Below are positions 12,821 to 23,388 of a DNA stretch of 64,000 nt, piece after piece. The stretch lies in the NCBI RefSeq assembly GCF_003086295.3, contig NC_092052.1:26387427-26451426 (forward strand), given 5' to 3'. The notes under the pieces were generated by a model, which was not told where the DNA came from, did not search any database, and saw only the letters and a program-made list of their open reading frames with translations. Both the position numbers and the translations under genes were made by a program. Numbering within the stretch: position 1 is the first letter of the stretch; the number at the start of each line of letters is the position of its first letter. Origin of the DNA: Arachis hypogaea (Eukaryota > Streptophyta > Magnoliopsida > Fabales > Fabaceae).

Positions 12821-13370
12821 TGCTACGCGACGCGATCGCATCGGCGACGCGTCCGCGTCGTAGGGGGAGTAAAGAAAAATAAAAATGAACAGAAAGTCAT
12901 GCTGGAGTGTGGCTGGAGGCGTGCCAATGGCACAAATCAACGCACGCGACCGCGTCGCTGACGCGTTCGCGTCGCATGGGAATCATGGCCTCCCACGCGA
13001 CCGCGTTCCCCACGCGGCCGCGTGCCCTGAGTTTTCGACGTAAAAGGGTGCACAATGAAATATTGTGCGAGAGTGATGCTGGATTGGTGCTTGAAGCACA
13101 ATCCTTATCACGCGACCATATCGCTGGCGCGGCCGCGTCATCCATTTTCTGGCACACACTCACGCGATCGCGTGACCCACGCGATCGCGCCACCCCAATT
13201 TTGGCAAATAAATCAATTTGAACAGAGAGTTGTGCTGGTGCGAGGCTGCACTCGCGCCAGAAGCATAATATGGGTCACGCGACCGCGTGACCGACGCGAT
13301 CGCGTCACCTTACTTGAAGCGCATCCACGCGAACGCGTGCCCCACGCGGCCGCGTCGCATGCGCCACATA
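12821..13370 (+). repeat. CGCG tracts alternating with GTGC/GCAC hairpins
   Basis: Clusters of CACGCGACCGCGT-like words lie at about 12,824-12,862, 12,940-13,025, 13,108-13,192 and 13,273-13,360. Between them are hairpins with GTGC/GCAC stems: 12,921-12,933, 13,050-13,068, 13,081-13,104 and 13,235-13,260 (10-bp stem). Open frames across this stretch are repeat artefacts. A pyrimidine-rich stretch follows (about 13,370-13,620). Confidence 0.75.
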
Positions 13371-14129
13371 TCTTATCTTTCTCTCCTCCAAATCCTAATT
13401 TTTCTTTTCCTTCCTTATTTCTTCCTTCTCCCTTCTCCCTTCTATCTCACTTATCACTCACTCTCTCTCTCACCTCCATTACCAAGGTTCTATTTCCTTA
13501 TTCCTTCTTCTCTTTTCTATCATTATTATTATTTTATATGTTATTTTTCTTTTCTTTTCTTTTTCTTTTCATTATTCATATTTTCCTTCTTCTTCCTTTC
13601 CTTTTTACATGGTGTTAGAAAATTTTTTTTGAGTCATTATCCCTCATTATATGCTTGTGGATTTTTGTAAATTGTTTGACAATTATTTTTATTCTATTTA
13701 AGGGATTTCTTGCATGTTCACCTTCATATTTCCTATACGTTATTCACCATGCATGCTATGTGTTTGTGAAAAAGCTCAAATGGCATTATGCACTTCTCTA
13801 TGTTGTTATACTATCCAATGCTTGCTTTTCACAACTTTCCTTTACTATTGTATTAATTGAATTTAATTGTCAATACAAACGTGATGGTTTGTTACAAAGT
13901 ATTGCTTGGTCTATGCTACTCATGCCCTTTGCCGGCATGCCAATAAACACTTTGCAGTCACTTGCCTTTATATGCACTAGCTATTTTCCATTATTGGCTT
14001 TTCACATGTACTCGCGAGCATGTGATAATGTCAGTATATCTTATTGTGCACCCATCACCTTCTTTTCATTTTCCTTCCTTGCTGTATATCTCTTTGAATT
14101 TAATTTACTTTCTCTTCCCTTCTTTCAGG

Positions 14130-15383
14130 ATGGCCACCAAGAAAGGAAAAGAGAAAGCTACTTCCAAACCACCAGCAAGAAGAGGAACTAAAAGAGCATT
14201 AGTGGTAGAGCCTTCTTCAACCGCAGTCAAGCCCTCAACAAAAAGAGTTAAGAGGATAATAAAGGTTGATGAGAAGGAGAAAGCCTTCCCAGCAAAGGAC
14301 ACTGCGCGATTTTCCAATCGCTACTGTGAGCAGATGTTCCCTATCCTGGCAGAAAGAAACTATAACAATGAATACCTTCTTATCCTCCCGTCCAATATTG
14401 CTACCTTTGTTGAGCCGCAAATTGAACGAAGACAATGGGGTTTCCTACGGAGACAGCCAAGGCAGGTCAATCTTTCTTGGGTAGTTGAGTTCTACTCTAA
14501 CTTCTACATGCCAACCCTGCACTCTGTTTATGTCCGGCAGAAGCAAGTCCTCATCACAGAAGAGGCCATTCAGCAAGTTCTGAGTCTTCCCCATATTCCA
14601 GAAGGAATGGACGCCTTCCAAGAAGCCGCACTTAAGCGCCAGAGGTACCAATTTGACTGGAACTCCGTTCTCGGAGTTATCGCATTACCTGGTAGCCGTT
14701 GGATCTACGGATACCACCGTACTCGGCCTAAGAGAATCTTGGCTTCAGCACTCACCTTGGAGGCTCGCGTCTGGGCACAGATCATGTCCCATTACGTCTT
14801 TCCTAGCACTCATGAGTCCTCCTTCACTGCGGACATGGCTGTTCTACTATGGTGCATCCTTACAGACCAACCTCTGCATCTCTCAAGATATATCTGGAAT
14901 GCTATGGGACACGTACAAATTGCGGGTAACTTACCTTTCCCTGCCTTGGTCTCAGATCTTGTCTCAGCAGCCGGAGTCTCCTACAGAGCTGGGGACACCA
15001 AAGCCGTGCTTCCACGGGATGATCAGTATGTCCCTAACGGGAAATACCTCAAACTCCCAGCAGTCACTACAAGCCTTCCTACTACTCCAGTTGAAGATAA
15101 TCCTTCTTCAACACCACAAGCACCTACAACTGATGAATTGCTCCAGCAGATAATCGAAAGGTTGGATCGGCAAGAACAGAAAGCAAAGATGAGAGAGCGC
15201 TGTAACGAGCGCCGATTCAAACACCTCAAGGAACTACTCAAGGGACACTTCAAGGACTCGGATACCCCGGACTCCACTTCTTTTACCAGCACAGGGAGCC
15301 ATCATGGTCCCGACTGTGGAGATACTGTCACCAGCCCACCCCTGTTCCTGACAGACGGCACCGAGGACGGTGCAAAGCCTTAA
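14130..15383 (+). CDS. Env-position ORF of the Athila-like element
   Basis: A 417-codon open frame. I chose ATG 14,130 because it lies directly after a pyrimidine tract ending TTTCAG (14,128), a good splice-acceptor shape, whereas the longer frame from 13,962 begins in AT-rich leader. The N-terminus (first ~50 residues) is Lys/Arg-rich. The middle resembles the 'putative plant transposon protein' domain found after pol in Athila-like elements. The C-terminus is Ser/Thr/Pro-rich with a short charged helix. I see no signal peptide or membrane segment, so an envelope function is not supported. Unlike pol it has no internal stop. It ends TEDGAKP; the same codons form a conserved hairpin. A minus-strand C-terminal fragment of the same gene is at 60,351-60,617. 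Confidence 0.8.
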   Translation: MATKKGKEKATSKPPARRGTKRALVVEPSSTAVKPSTKRVKRIIKVDEKEKAFPAKDTARFSNRYCEQMFPILAERNYNNEYLLILPSNIATFVEPQIERRQWGFLRRQPRQVNLSWVVEFYSNFYMPTLHSVYVRQKQVLITEEAIQQVLSLPHIPEGMDAFQEAALKRQRYQFDWNSVLGVIALPGSRWIYGYHRTRPKRILASALTLEARVWAQIMSHYVFPSTHESSFTADMAVLLWCILTDQPLHLSRYIWNAMGHVQIAGNLPFPALVSDLVSAAGVSYRAGDTKAVLPRDDQYVPNGKYLKLPAVTTSLPTTPVEDNPSSTPQAPTTDELLQQIIERLDRQEQKAKMRERCNERRFKHLKELLKGHFKDSDTPDSTSFTSTGSHHGPDCGDTVTSPPLFLTDGTEDGAKP

Positions 15384-15410
15384 GTGTGGGGAGGTCGGTC
15401 AGTACCTGAC
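15358..15410 (+). other. Hairpin / polypurine / hairpin block
   Basis: GCACCG-AGGA-CGGTGC (15,358-15,373) overlaps the end of the env-position ORF. It is followed by AAGTGTGGGGAGGT (15,382-15,395), identical to the terminal polypurine tract, and then GTCAG-TAC-CTGAC (15,398-15,410). The same three-part block occurs at 55,967-56,016 and 63,949-63,995 and, inverted, at about 60,326-60,376. Confidence 0.7.
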
Positions 15411-16720
15411 TTCCGGAGGTAATTTCTTTTCCCTAGCACCAATAATTAGGATATTTTAGTTAGATTTTCTTTCTTTTATAGAATAGAATAAATTGCATAG
15501 GTTAGGATAGTTGCATGCATGTTCTACTTGATTGAAAAGACAATAAGTTTCTTTTAAAACTCTATTTTTGGAACAAAATTTCACTAATTTTTCAAAATTT
15601 TTATGATAAATTTGCTTGAGTTGTATTTGGAACATGACATTTGAGCTAAAGAACACACAACCTGTGAAAGATTTGAGCCTTTATGTATGGTTACATTATT
15701 TAACCATAATTATTTCTTTCTTATGTGTTTACTTCTCTATGATTGTAATCTATATTTTGTTTTATCTTATATGTCCAATATTTATTATATTTGCATGTTT
15801 GCACATGATTGAGGCCATTATTTGTTTAAACTCACTTATCCAAATTAAGCCTACCATTTTCAATTACCTTTGTTAACCACTTTGAGCCTTTAAATCCCAT
15901 TTGTTCTATATTTTACCACATTACTAACCTTAAGCTGAAAAATAATTGTATATCCCAAATTGAATCTTTGGTTAGCTTAAGATAGAATTGTGTGTGCTAG
16001 TTAAGTATGGGAAATTGTGGGAACAAAAGATTGTTAAGGGAATGTGTCATGAGAATTTAATGGAAATTTGGATACCTACTCATGTGAAACTATAAGAATT
16101 AAAAAATCTATGTGCATTGATAAGCTATATTTATTTTAATGTAAAAAAAAATATCTATATAAATAAATAAGGGGACAAAAATTACCCCAATGTTAAATTC
16201 AGAATTCAAAGATCAATGCACATATGATAGAATCAAATAAAAAGTTGATACATGAGTATGGATAGAAAAAGGGAATTCTGGGTAGCTAGGTATGAACTTT
16301 AAGATTACATTAAAAATATATAGGTTGGGTTGAAGCTTGGGTTAATTAAAGATTCAATTTATTAGCTCACTTGACCAAATGTATACCCCTACCTGTACCT
16401 TAGCCCCATTACAACCTTGAAAAGACCTCATGATGTTTGCATTGGTATATTAACTGTTGTTGATTGGTTAGGAGAAGAACAAAAGTTAGAAAGCATGATT
16501 AGAGAAGGATAGAGTGATTACCCTATACACTAGAGATTAGAGCGCACATACATTATCAGTGAGGGTTCAATGCTTGAATTTTCATGTTCCCTGCTTTCAT
16601 GAGCTATCTTCTTGCACTTTTATCTGTTTTATTGTATAATGATAGAATTAGTGGAATTTGATTTGTAATTGTTTTGAAGAGCTTATTTACTTTTGATCAA
16701 GTGGGCAAGAATCATATAGT

Positions 16721-16758
<38 letters not shown>

Positions 16759-16859
16759 CTTGCATTGCATTTCATGAGTTTTTGCATTTCATGAGTTTCT
16801 ACATGTTCATACTTATTTCCTTATCTCCTTCAATTAAGCATGAGGACCTGCTAATGTTT
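15384..16859 (+). other. Long 3' non-coding region of the Athila-like element
   Basis: About 1.5 kb without a credible ORF, containing a (TA)n run at about 16,727-16,756. It is conserved in the inverted fragment at 58,895-60,340 and, more diverged, at 56,017-57,382; shared words include 'aacacacaacctgtga' and 'acctcatgatg'. Confidence 0.75.
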
Positions 16860-16873
16860 AAGTGTGGGGAGGT
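16860..16873 (+). other. Polypurine tract
   Basis: AAGTGTGGGGAGGT lies directly before the 3' LTR start TGATAAACC, the expected position for plus-strand priming. An identical copy is at 15,382-15,395. Confidence 0.85.
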
Positions 16874-18322
16874 TGATAAACCACTATTTTATGGTTTATA
16901 TTGTGTTTAATTGTGTGGTTTTATTATGATCCTTACCCACTTATTCATTAAATTAGCATGAAACTATAATTCCTTCCTGAAATTATAACATGTTTGAAAA
17001 CTGCTTCCAAGAGACTTTAATTATGTAATTTTAATTCCCCTTTATTCCATTCGATGCCGTGATCTGTGTGTTGAGTGTTTCAGACTTTATAGGGCATGAA
17101 CGAGTTGGAGATTGGAAAGGAAGCTAGCAAAAATGGAAGGAACACAAGAACTTGAGAAGATAACCAGCAAGAAGTGACGCGGTCGCATGGCTCACGCGAC
17201 CGCGCAAAGGAGAGCAAATCGCAGTGACGCGGATTGGAAAAGCTCAAGCGACGCGGTAGCGTGGACGACGCGAACGCGTGGCAAGGAAAAGCGCAAATGC
17301 CGCGTCCGCATGGATGACGCGATCGCGTGACATGTGCGATCTGCATAATCTGCAGATTTCGCTGGGGGCGATTTTGGACCTTATTTCGACCCAGTTTTCG
17401 GCCCGGAACAGCAGACTAGAGCCAGAGAATATGCAGAAACAAAAGACAACATTCATTCTAGACAGTTTTCAGTTTTTAGATTTAGTTTTACTCCTTTAGG
17501 TTTTCTTTCTCTAGGTTTAAGAATTTTAATTTTCAATTGGTCTTAGCATTGGAACATTGAGAAGAGTTATTTCCTCATCAAGACTTCGTCATTCTAGTTC
17601 GTTCTCTTAACTCGGTTTTATTCTTCCATGTTCTTTGCTTTGTTCAATTTTGTCATTTGAATACTTTCATGATTTTAACTTATTTCTTCCAATTTAATTT
17701 ATTTTCCATTCCAATAATCATGTCTTCTTTTAATTCCCTTTCATGTGTTATGGATTTATTATTTACAATGAGTGAGTAGTTCCCTCACTTGATGGGGAGT
17801 TGATTGAAAGAAACTCTTGAGTTGGAAGGATTGAAAGAAAAATTGTAATTGGGTTAACCGTTGGATTGTTATCTAATCACTAACACCAATCCCTTTGAAC
17901 TAAGTGGGTTGCAACTCGTGAATAGATCTAGCATTCCAACTTGTTTGACTTTCCTTTACCTAGTAAAGGATAATTAAACAGAACAACCATTAATTATAAA
18001 TTAATCTTGAAATCATCCCATCAATAATAGAGATTCCAACTAATCAACTCCCAGTCAAGGCTTTTATTCATATTATTTGAATTTTCTCAATTTAATTTTC
18101 CACCTACTTAACTCAACTTCTTGGAACATCTGATTAATAAAATAGCACACTTTTCTGCAACTCGTTGGGAGACGACCTGGGACTTAAACTCCCAGTAATT
18201 TTTAATTTAACTCTCTGTGACATATTTCTAAATTGATAGGCAGATTTTCGGTGAGTTAAGAACTATACTTGCAACGTAACTATTTTAATAATTTTTAATT
18301 CACCAACTTCTGTGCTTCATCA
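16874..18322 (+). repeat. 3' LTR of the Athila-like element
   Basis: 1,449 bp, same ends as the 5' LTR and followed by the TSD ATACT. It lacks 8 bp present in the 5' copy inside the CGCG tract (17,178-17,330). Confidence 0.93.
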
Positions 18323-18557
18323 ATACTCCCCCGTGTTTTCCGATTACTTTGATTTGTGAAGGGGTTTTCTTTTGTTTACAATTGGTAGTGACAACTTCTT
18401 TTTTCATAATGTTAGGTATATTCTTCTATATGTCTCGTTCAACTCCGCCGAAAATGTCTTCTAAAGTTCCTGAGGATTTGTTGAAATAGGTAGATTCTTC
18501 AGTTCTTTGTTCGGTTCCTTTAGTTGATAGTGTCTTTGTAGAGGACCTCCATAAGCA

Positions 18558-21452
18558 TCATAGGATTTGTAGTTCTAGAGAGGATGAAGTAAAATATGAA
18601 ATAATAGCCCCTGATCCCAAAGACCGAGTTTGTTTTAGGCGAGTTGTTGAGTCGGTGAGGCATTGAGCCTTGATGGCTGTCTGAGTTTTATATCTTAAGT
18701 CAAACTCGGATAGCTCTATGACCCATTGTACCATCCAACCTGCTATGTTCATTTTCTGGAGAATCTGCTTCATAGGTTGGTTTGTCCGGACTCTTATGGT
18801 GTGCGTCTGGAAGTAAGGTCGGAGCCTCCTGGATGCTAGGATTAAAGCATATGCAAATTTCTCTATTTTTTTATACCTTAACTCTGGCCCTTGTAAGACT
18901 TTACTAGTGAATAAATAGGATGTTGTCCGACTTCATCTTCTCGTGCCAGTGTTGAGGCTACTGCCTTGTCAGCGACAGCTAGGTACAACACGAGTTCTTC
19001 TCCCGTTTTTTGCCGAGAAAGGATGGGTGGTTGACTTAAGAATTTCTTGAATTCTTGAAAGGCTTCTTCAAATTTGGAAGTCCATTCAAATTGGAACCCT
19101 TTTTTAAGTAGTGAGAAAAGTGGCAAGGATCTCAAGGCTGATCCTGTCAAAAATCTAGACAGGGCTGCAAGTCGGCCATTCAGCTATTAGACTTCTTTCA
19201 AACAAGTCATGCTTTTCATATCCAAAATTGCTATGCACTCTTTAGGGTTAGCCTCAATTTATCTCTGTGTGAGCATGAATCTCAAAAATTTTCCTGCTTC
19301 TACTGCAAAGGTGCATTTTGTGGGACTCAACCTCATCCCATGCTTTCTTATGGTACTAAAGACTTGTGAAAGATTGGACAGGAGATTTGCCTTATCCTTG
19401 GTTTTTACCAACATGTTGTCCACATATACCTCCATTAAGTTTCCAAGGTGGGGTGCGAACATCTTGTTCATCAACCTTTGATATGTGTCACCTGTATTTT
19501 TTAATTCAAATGGCATGACCACCTAACAGCAATTCGCTCTGCGTTTGATGAACGACGTCTTCTCCTGGTCTGACTTGTACATCGGGATTAGATTATATCC
19601 TAAGTACGCATCCATGAAGGATAAGTATTGATATCCTAAAGAGGAATCCACCAAAGCATCAATATTGGGAAAGGGATACAGATCCTTTGGGTAGGATTTA
19701 TTGAGGTCAGTATAATCGACAAACATCCTCCATTTCTCATTTTGCTTTTTTACCAACACCACATTTGCTAACCATGTCGGATACTTGACTTCCCTAATGA
19801 ATCCGACTTCTAGTAGTGCTTGAACTTGTTCTTTGACCACTTGAGCTCGCTCTGGTCCGAGTTTACGCCTTCTCTGTTGGTCATGAGTCCGGGGTCTATT
19901 CTAGGCATGTTGGTGGCCTTCCAAGCAAAGAGGTCGGAGTTCACCTGCAGGAGTTTTACGAGTTCTTTCTTCAAATCTATCCTTATATTAACTTCTATGT
20001 TGGTATTTTTTCTAAATTCCTCTCCAATATAGACTTCCTTCCATCTTTCCATCTTTCCTCTTCCATCTTTTGAGACGACTTGGTTACTCCTCCGCTGGCA
20101 AAGCTTCCTGCTATCATGTGGACATGTCGCTCTGGATTTTGTGGGGGCTGACCTCTTCGGCCGACTTCTTCATCATCTCTCTTCCTCTTTCCATGGCCGT
20201 CTAACCTTTCCATGAGATATCTATCTAACTGATCTTCTCTGGTCAGTCTTTCTATCACATTTTTTAAGTCGTAACAGTAATTTGTAGAGTGCTCATATAA
20301 CTTGTGGTACTCGCAATACTCATTACGGCTTCCACCCTTTTTATTTTTGATTGAACGCGAGGGGGGAAGCTTCTTGGTATGACAAATTTCCATGTAGATA
20401 TCTACAAGAAAAACTCATAGAGAGGTGTAGTTGTGATACCTCCTAGGTTTCTGTGAGCCAAATTCTTCTTTCTTCTTGGGCTCCTTTTCCTTTTCCCGTG
20501 CCTGATGAGGATGCCCTAGTTGCCAATTTGGTTCTCGTAGCCTGGCATTTTTTTCCATGTTGATGTACTTTTCAGCCCGTTCTTGTACATCGCTCAAAGA
20601 AGTCGGGTGTCTTTTACCATTGATCAGTCCCATTATTATTGCCTATATGGGTAAGTCTTGGATTTTCAAACATGCCTTGTTGAATCTCTCCATGTAGCCT
20701 CTGAAGGATTCACCGACTTCCTATTTGACTCCAAGTAAACTGGGTGCATGCTTGACCTTGTCCTTTTGAATTGAAAATCGTGTAAGGAATTTCCTTGTAA
20801 GGTTGTCGAAACCTGTAACCGACCTAGGTGGTAGGCTGTCAAACCATTTCATGGCCGACTTCGATATGATCGTCAGGAAGGCCTTGCAGCGAGTTGCATC
20901 TGAAGCGTCAGCTAGGTACATCCGACATTTGAAATTACTCAGGTGGTGTCTCAGGTCGGTCATCTTGTCATAAAGTCTGATGTCAGTGCTTTTTAAGTTT
21001 TTAGGAACTCTAGCTCACATGATGTCTTCAGTAAAAGGGTCTTCCTCTCCCAGCGGGGTGTCTTCCCGAATTGTGCGTGAATTCTCGCCTCGGAGGTTGG
21101 ATTCCAACTTTGAGAGCTTTTCTTCCAACTCTCTTCGTCATTTAATTTCTCTTTTTAGATTTCTCTCTGCCTCCTGCTGTTGCTCTAACTCCTGTTCTAG
21201 TTGTTTGAGTTAGCCATGATGACCATGTAGCAGCCCCATAAGGTCAGTGGAATGGGGTTGGTTTTCTCCTTCTGGGTGACGAACCTCAAAAAGGGTTCTT
21301 CTGGGATGATGATCACCCAACACGCCTTCCCCATACGGTTCCTCCATCCTCGGAGGAGGTACTACAAGGGCTTGGTCGTTGTTGACCACGTCTTGGTACT
21401 CTAGATCTGACTCAAACGCTGTACGTTCGTCTTCAGGGTGATCGTCCGCCAT
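18558..21452 (-). pseudogene. Tat-like gag-pol remnant, no integrase seen
   Basis: Minus-strand coding fragments run from a likely gag ATG at 21,452 to 18,558. They include a gag capsid region (about 20,960-20,640, with a FDSLPPRSV-like motif), a CX-type zinc region (about 20,320-20,270), the start of RT (KYPTWLANVVLVKK, about 19,790), the RT core (MPFELKNTGDTYQRLMNK, near 19,515) and RNase H fragments (19,150-18,558). The frame is broken by many stops and shifts. The RT catalytic motif reads YVDN rather than YVDD (about 19,426-19,415), a G-to-A type change. Integrase is absent on both sides of the nested insertion. The element cannot be active. Confidence 0.87.
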
Positions 21453-21470
21453 GGAGTGCTGATCTCTAGG

Positions 21471-21488
21471 TCCCCAGCAATGGCGCCA
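21471..21488 (-). other. Primer-binding site of the Tat-like element
   Basis: On the minus strand this reads TGGCGCCATTGCTGGGGA, one base from the end of the 5' LTR. Confidence 0.85.
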
Positions 21489-21489
21489 A

Positions 21490-22197
21490 TGTTCCGAGGG
21501 TTACCTGAAACTGGATCGTGTTTGGGCTTGAACGTGAGGTCCAAGCTCTTAGCGAGGTGATTTTCGAGTTAGCCCATGTCAAGTGGCTGTCATCCGAGTT
21601 ATTTGTGAGGAGATAGAGGGTGGTACCTGTAAAACACTCTGATGCTTAAGTCAACAAGGGTCTTAGTAGGTTTATAGTGTATTAGAACTTAAGTATATTA
21701 GGGGTGTAAGTGTATTTATAGGTGATGGGCCAATAACTACCGTTGGAATAGTTCCACTATTGATGGTGGATAATCGCCCCTTTATTAAGGGGTTGTTAAG
21801 ATCTCTTTTCTAGTGGGTGAGAGATATTAGGAGATGGGTGGGTGGTACCTACAAAACACTCCGATACCTAGGTCAGCAATGGTCTTAGCAGGTTTATAAT
21901 GTATTGGAACTTAAGTATTCTTGAGGGGTGCCAGTGTATTTATAGGTGATGGGCCAATAACCACAATTGGAGTCGTTCCACTATTGATGGTGGATAACCA
22001 CCCTTTTATTAAGGGGTTGTTAAGATCTCCCTTCTAGTGGGTGAGAGATATTAGGAGTTAGTTATGACTCCTTCAGGGGAGAGTTATTCCTTTATGACGC
22101 CTTGTCCGATCTCTTAGGAGGTCGGTTGTTTGGTGACTGTCCTTTTGGGCTTTCTCTGCCTTTGGGCCTGGCTGATGTTTTGGGCCAAGTAGGAACA
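21490..22197 (-). repeat. 5' LTR of the Tat-like element, with duplicated promoter segment
   Basis: 708 bp. A 221-bp segment is tandemly repeated (21,608-21,828 and 21,829 to about 22,050). Each unit carries the minus-strand TATA-type box CTATAAATA (21,713-21,721 and 21,937-21,945). The left LTR has one unit only. Confidence 0.85.
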
Positions 22198-23160
22198 GAT
22201 TCTTATAGTATTATATTCAAAAATCATTAAATTACCCAATTATTGACATTATAAGTATTTAAAGTACATCAAAATAATATAATAATATCTATAACAATAT
22301 TATTTAGGACAATAATAAAAGGTTTATTGAATCAGAATTTAAAAAAATAGATTATAATAAATAGACAGGATTCCTATCCATATTATCACCATTCGGTCTG
22401 TTACTTGGATCAGCTCCGCTGTTATCATGAGTATCTAAATATTTAGAAAATTTATTATTAGCATGAAAATAGTGTATGTTAAGAACTTAAAGAGTACATT
22501 CAATAGATAAATTATAAATAAATGGTACTATTACACTAACATAGATATATTGTAGAAATAATTCAAATTAAATGATAAACTAAATTGTATGAAGAAAAAT
22601 AAAAAAATATACCAGAATTATCAACTAAATTTTTTTGTTCTAGAGTAAGAAAATTTAATAACAAATATATTATTAAACATATATCTAATATAATTTTCTT
22701 ATAATGATACGGTGGAAAATTTTATATTCTTATAATATTATATTCGAAAATCATTAAATTATCCAATAATTGACTTTATAAGTATTTAAAGTACATTAAG
22801 ATAATATAATAATATCTATAACAATATTATTTAGGACAATAATAGAAGATTTATTGAATCAAAACCTAAGAAAAAATAGATTAGTGTTAATTAAATAAAT
22901 ATAAAGGATTGCTACCCATATTATCACCATTCAATCTGTTACTTGGACTAACTCCATTGTTATTATGAGTATCTGAATATTTAAAAAAATTATTTTTAGC
23001 ATGAAAATAATATATTTTGAGAATTTAAGAGTACATTCAGTAGATAAATTATACATAAATAGTATTAAGAGTACAGTAACATGGATATATTGTAGAAAAT
23101 AATTCAAATTAAATGATAAATTAACAACATAAATTTATTAATTGGAAGTATAACTTAGAG
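22198..23160. repeat. AT-rich tandem repeat, period about 527 bp
   Basis: The word 'attcttata.tattatattc' at 22,199 recurs at 22,726 and the following ~430 bp match closely (for example 'ataatatctataacaatatt'). No ORF of note. It continues the repeat seen at 1-934. Its nature (satellite or decayed transposon) is unknown. Confidence 0.7.
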
Positions 23161-23231
23161 TACCTGACACAGAGTATTGATGAGCGTCAATTATGGGTAT
23201 ATTTGTGATATCTTCTAATGTTGTTGTCATA

Positions 23232-23388
23232 TTAGTAGACCACTCGAGGTATCAATTTGTTTTCGTCATCTAATACTCTCTCGATAAGCCTTCTGGCCAG
23301 GTGTTGCTGCCTCTGTTCTTCGCTCATGTTTTGTCTTTGTAGCCTGGTATAGTCTTGCCAAGTCGGTCGACCACTTCCACGTGAATCT
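23232..23388 (-). pseudogene. Short coding remnant, perhaps Helitron-related
   Basis: The minus strand reads an Arg/Gln-rich peptide containing RQNMSEEQRQQHLARR. A motif of this style is familiar from N-terminal parts of plant Helitron helicase proteins, but that is recall, not a search. It is cut at 23,389 by the TRIM element; the longer open frame through the TRIM is an artefact. Confidence 0.35.

Larger units (their letters stand above)
5564..18322 (+). mobile_element. Athila-like Ty3/gypsy retrotransposon, full length
   Basis: Two LTRs starting TGATAAACC and ending CTTCATCA (5,564-7,020 and 16,874-18,322) are flanked by a perfect 5-bp TSD, ATACT (5,559-5,563 and 18,323-18,327). The order is LTR, primer-binding site, gag-protease-RT-RNase H-integrase, a long leader with CGCG tracts and hairpins, an env-position ORF, a 3' non-coding region, polypurine tract and LTR. 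There is no chromodomain. Pol is broken, so it is not autonomous as it stands. Peanut has a described retrovirus-like gypsy family (FIDEL) that may be the same; that needs a sequence search. Confidence 0.93.
935..22197 (-). mobile_element. Tat-like Ty3/gypsy retrotransposon with two nested insertions
   Basis: The LTR at 21,490-22,197 begins TGTTCCGAGGG and ends GGAACA on the plus strand. The matching left LTR starts at 935 (TGTTTCGAGGG) and ends at 4,850. The flanks GATTA (930-934) and GATTC (22,198-22,202) fit a 5-bp TSD with one change. A primer-binding site next to the right LTR and the direction of the gag and RT fragments show minus-strand orientation. The interior is interrupted by the Athila-like element (5,564-18,322) and the left LTR by a solo LTR (978-4,402). 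No integrase is recognisable, so the element is internally deleted as well as mutated. Confidence 0.85.

Noticed and set aside
13055..13670. Open frames of 187 and 127 codons in the Athila-like leader
   Set aside because: They translate CGCG tracts and a pyrimidine-rich stretch (Phe/Leu/Ser runs); no conserved motif.
14130..15383. Retroviral-type envelope protein
   Set aside because: No signal peptide, membrane segment or cleavage site is visible; only its position resembles env.
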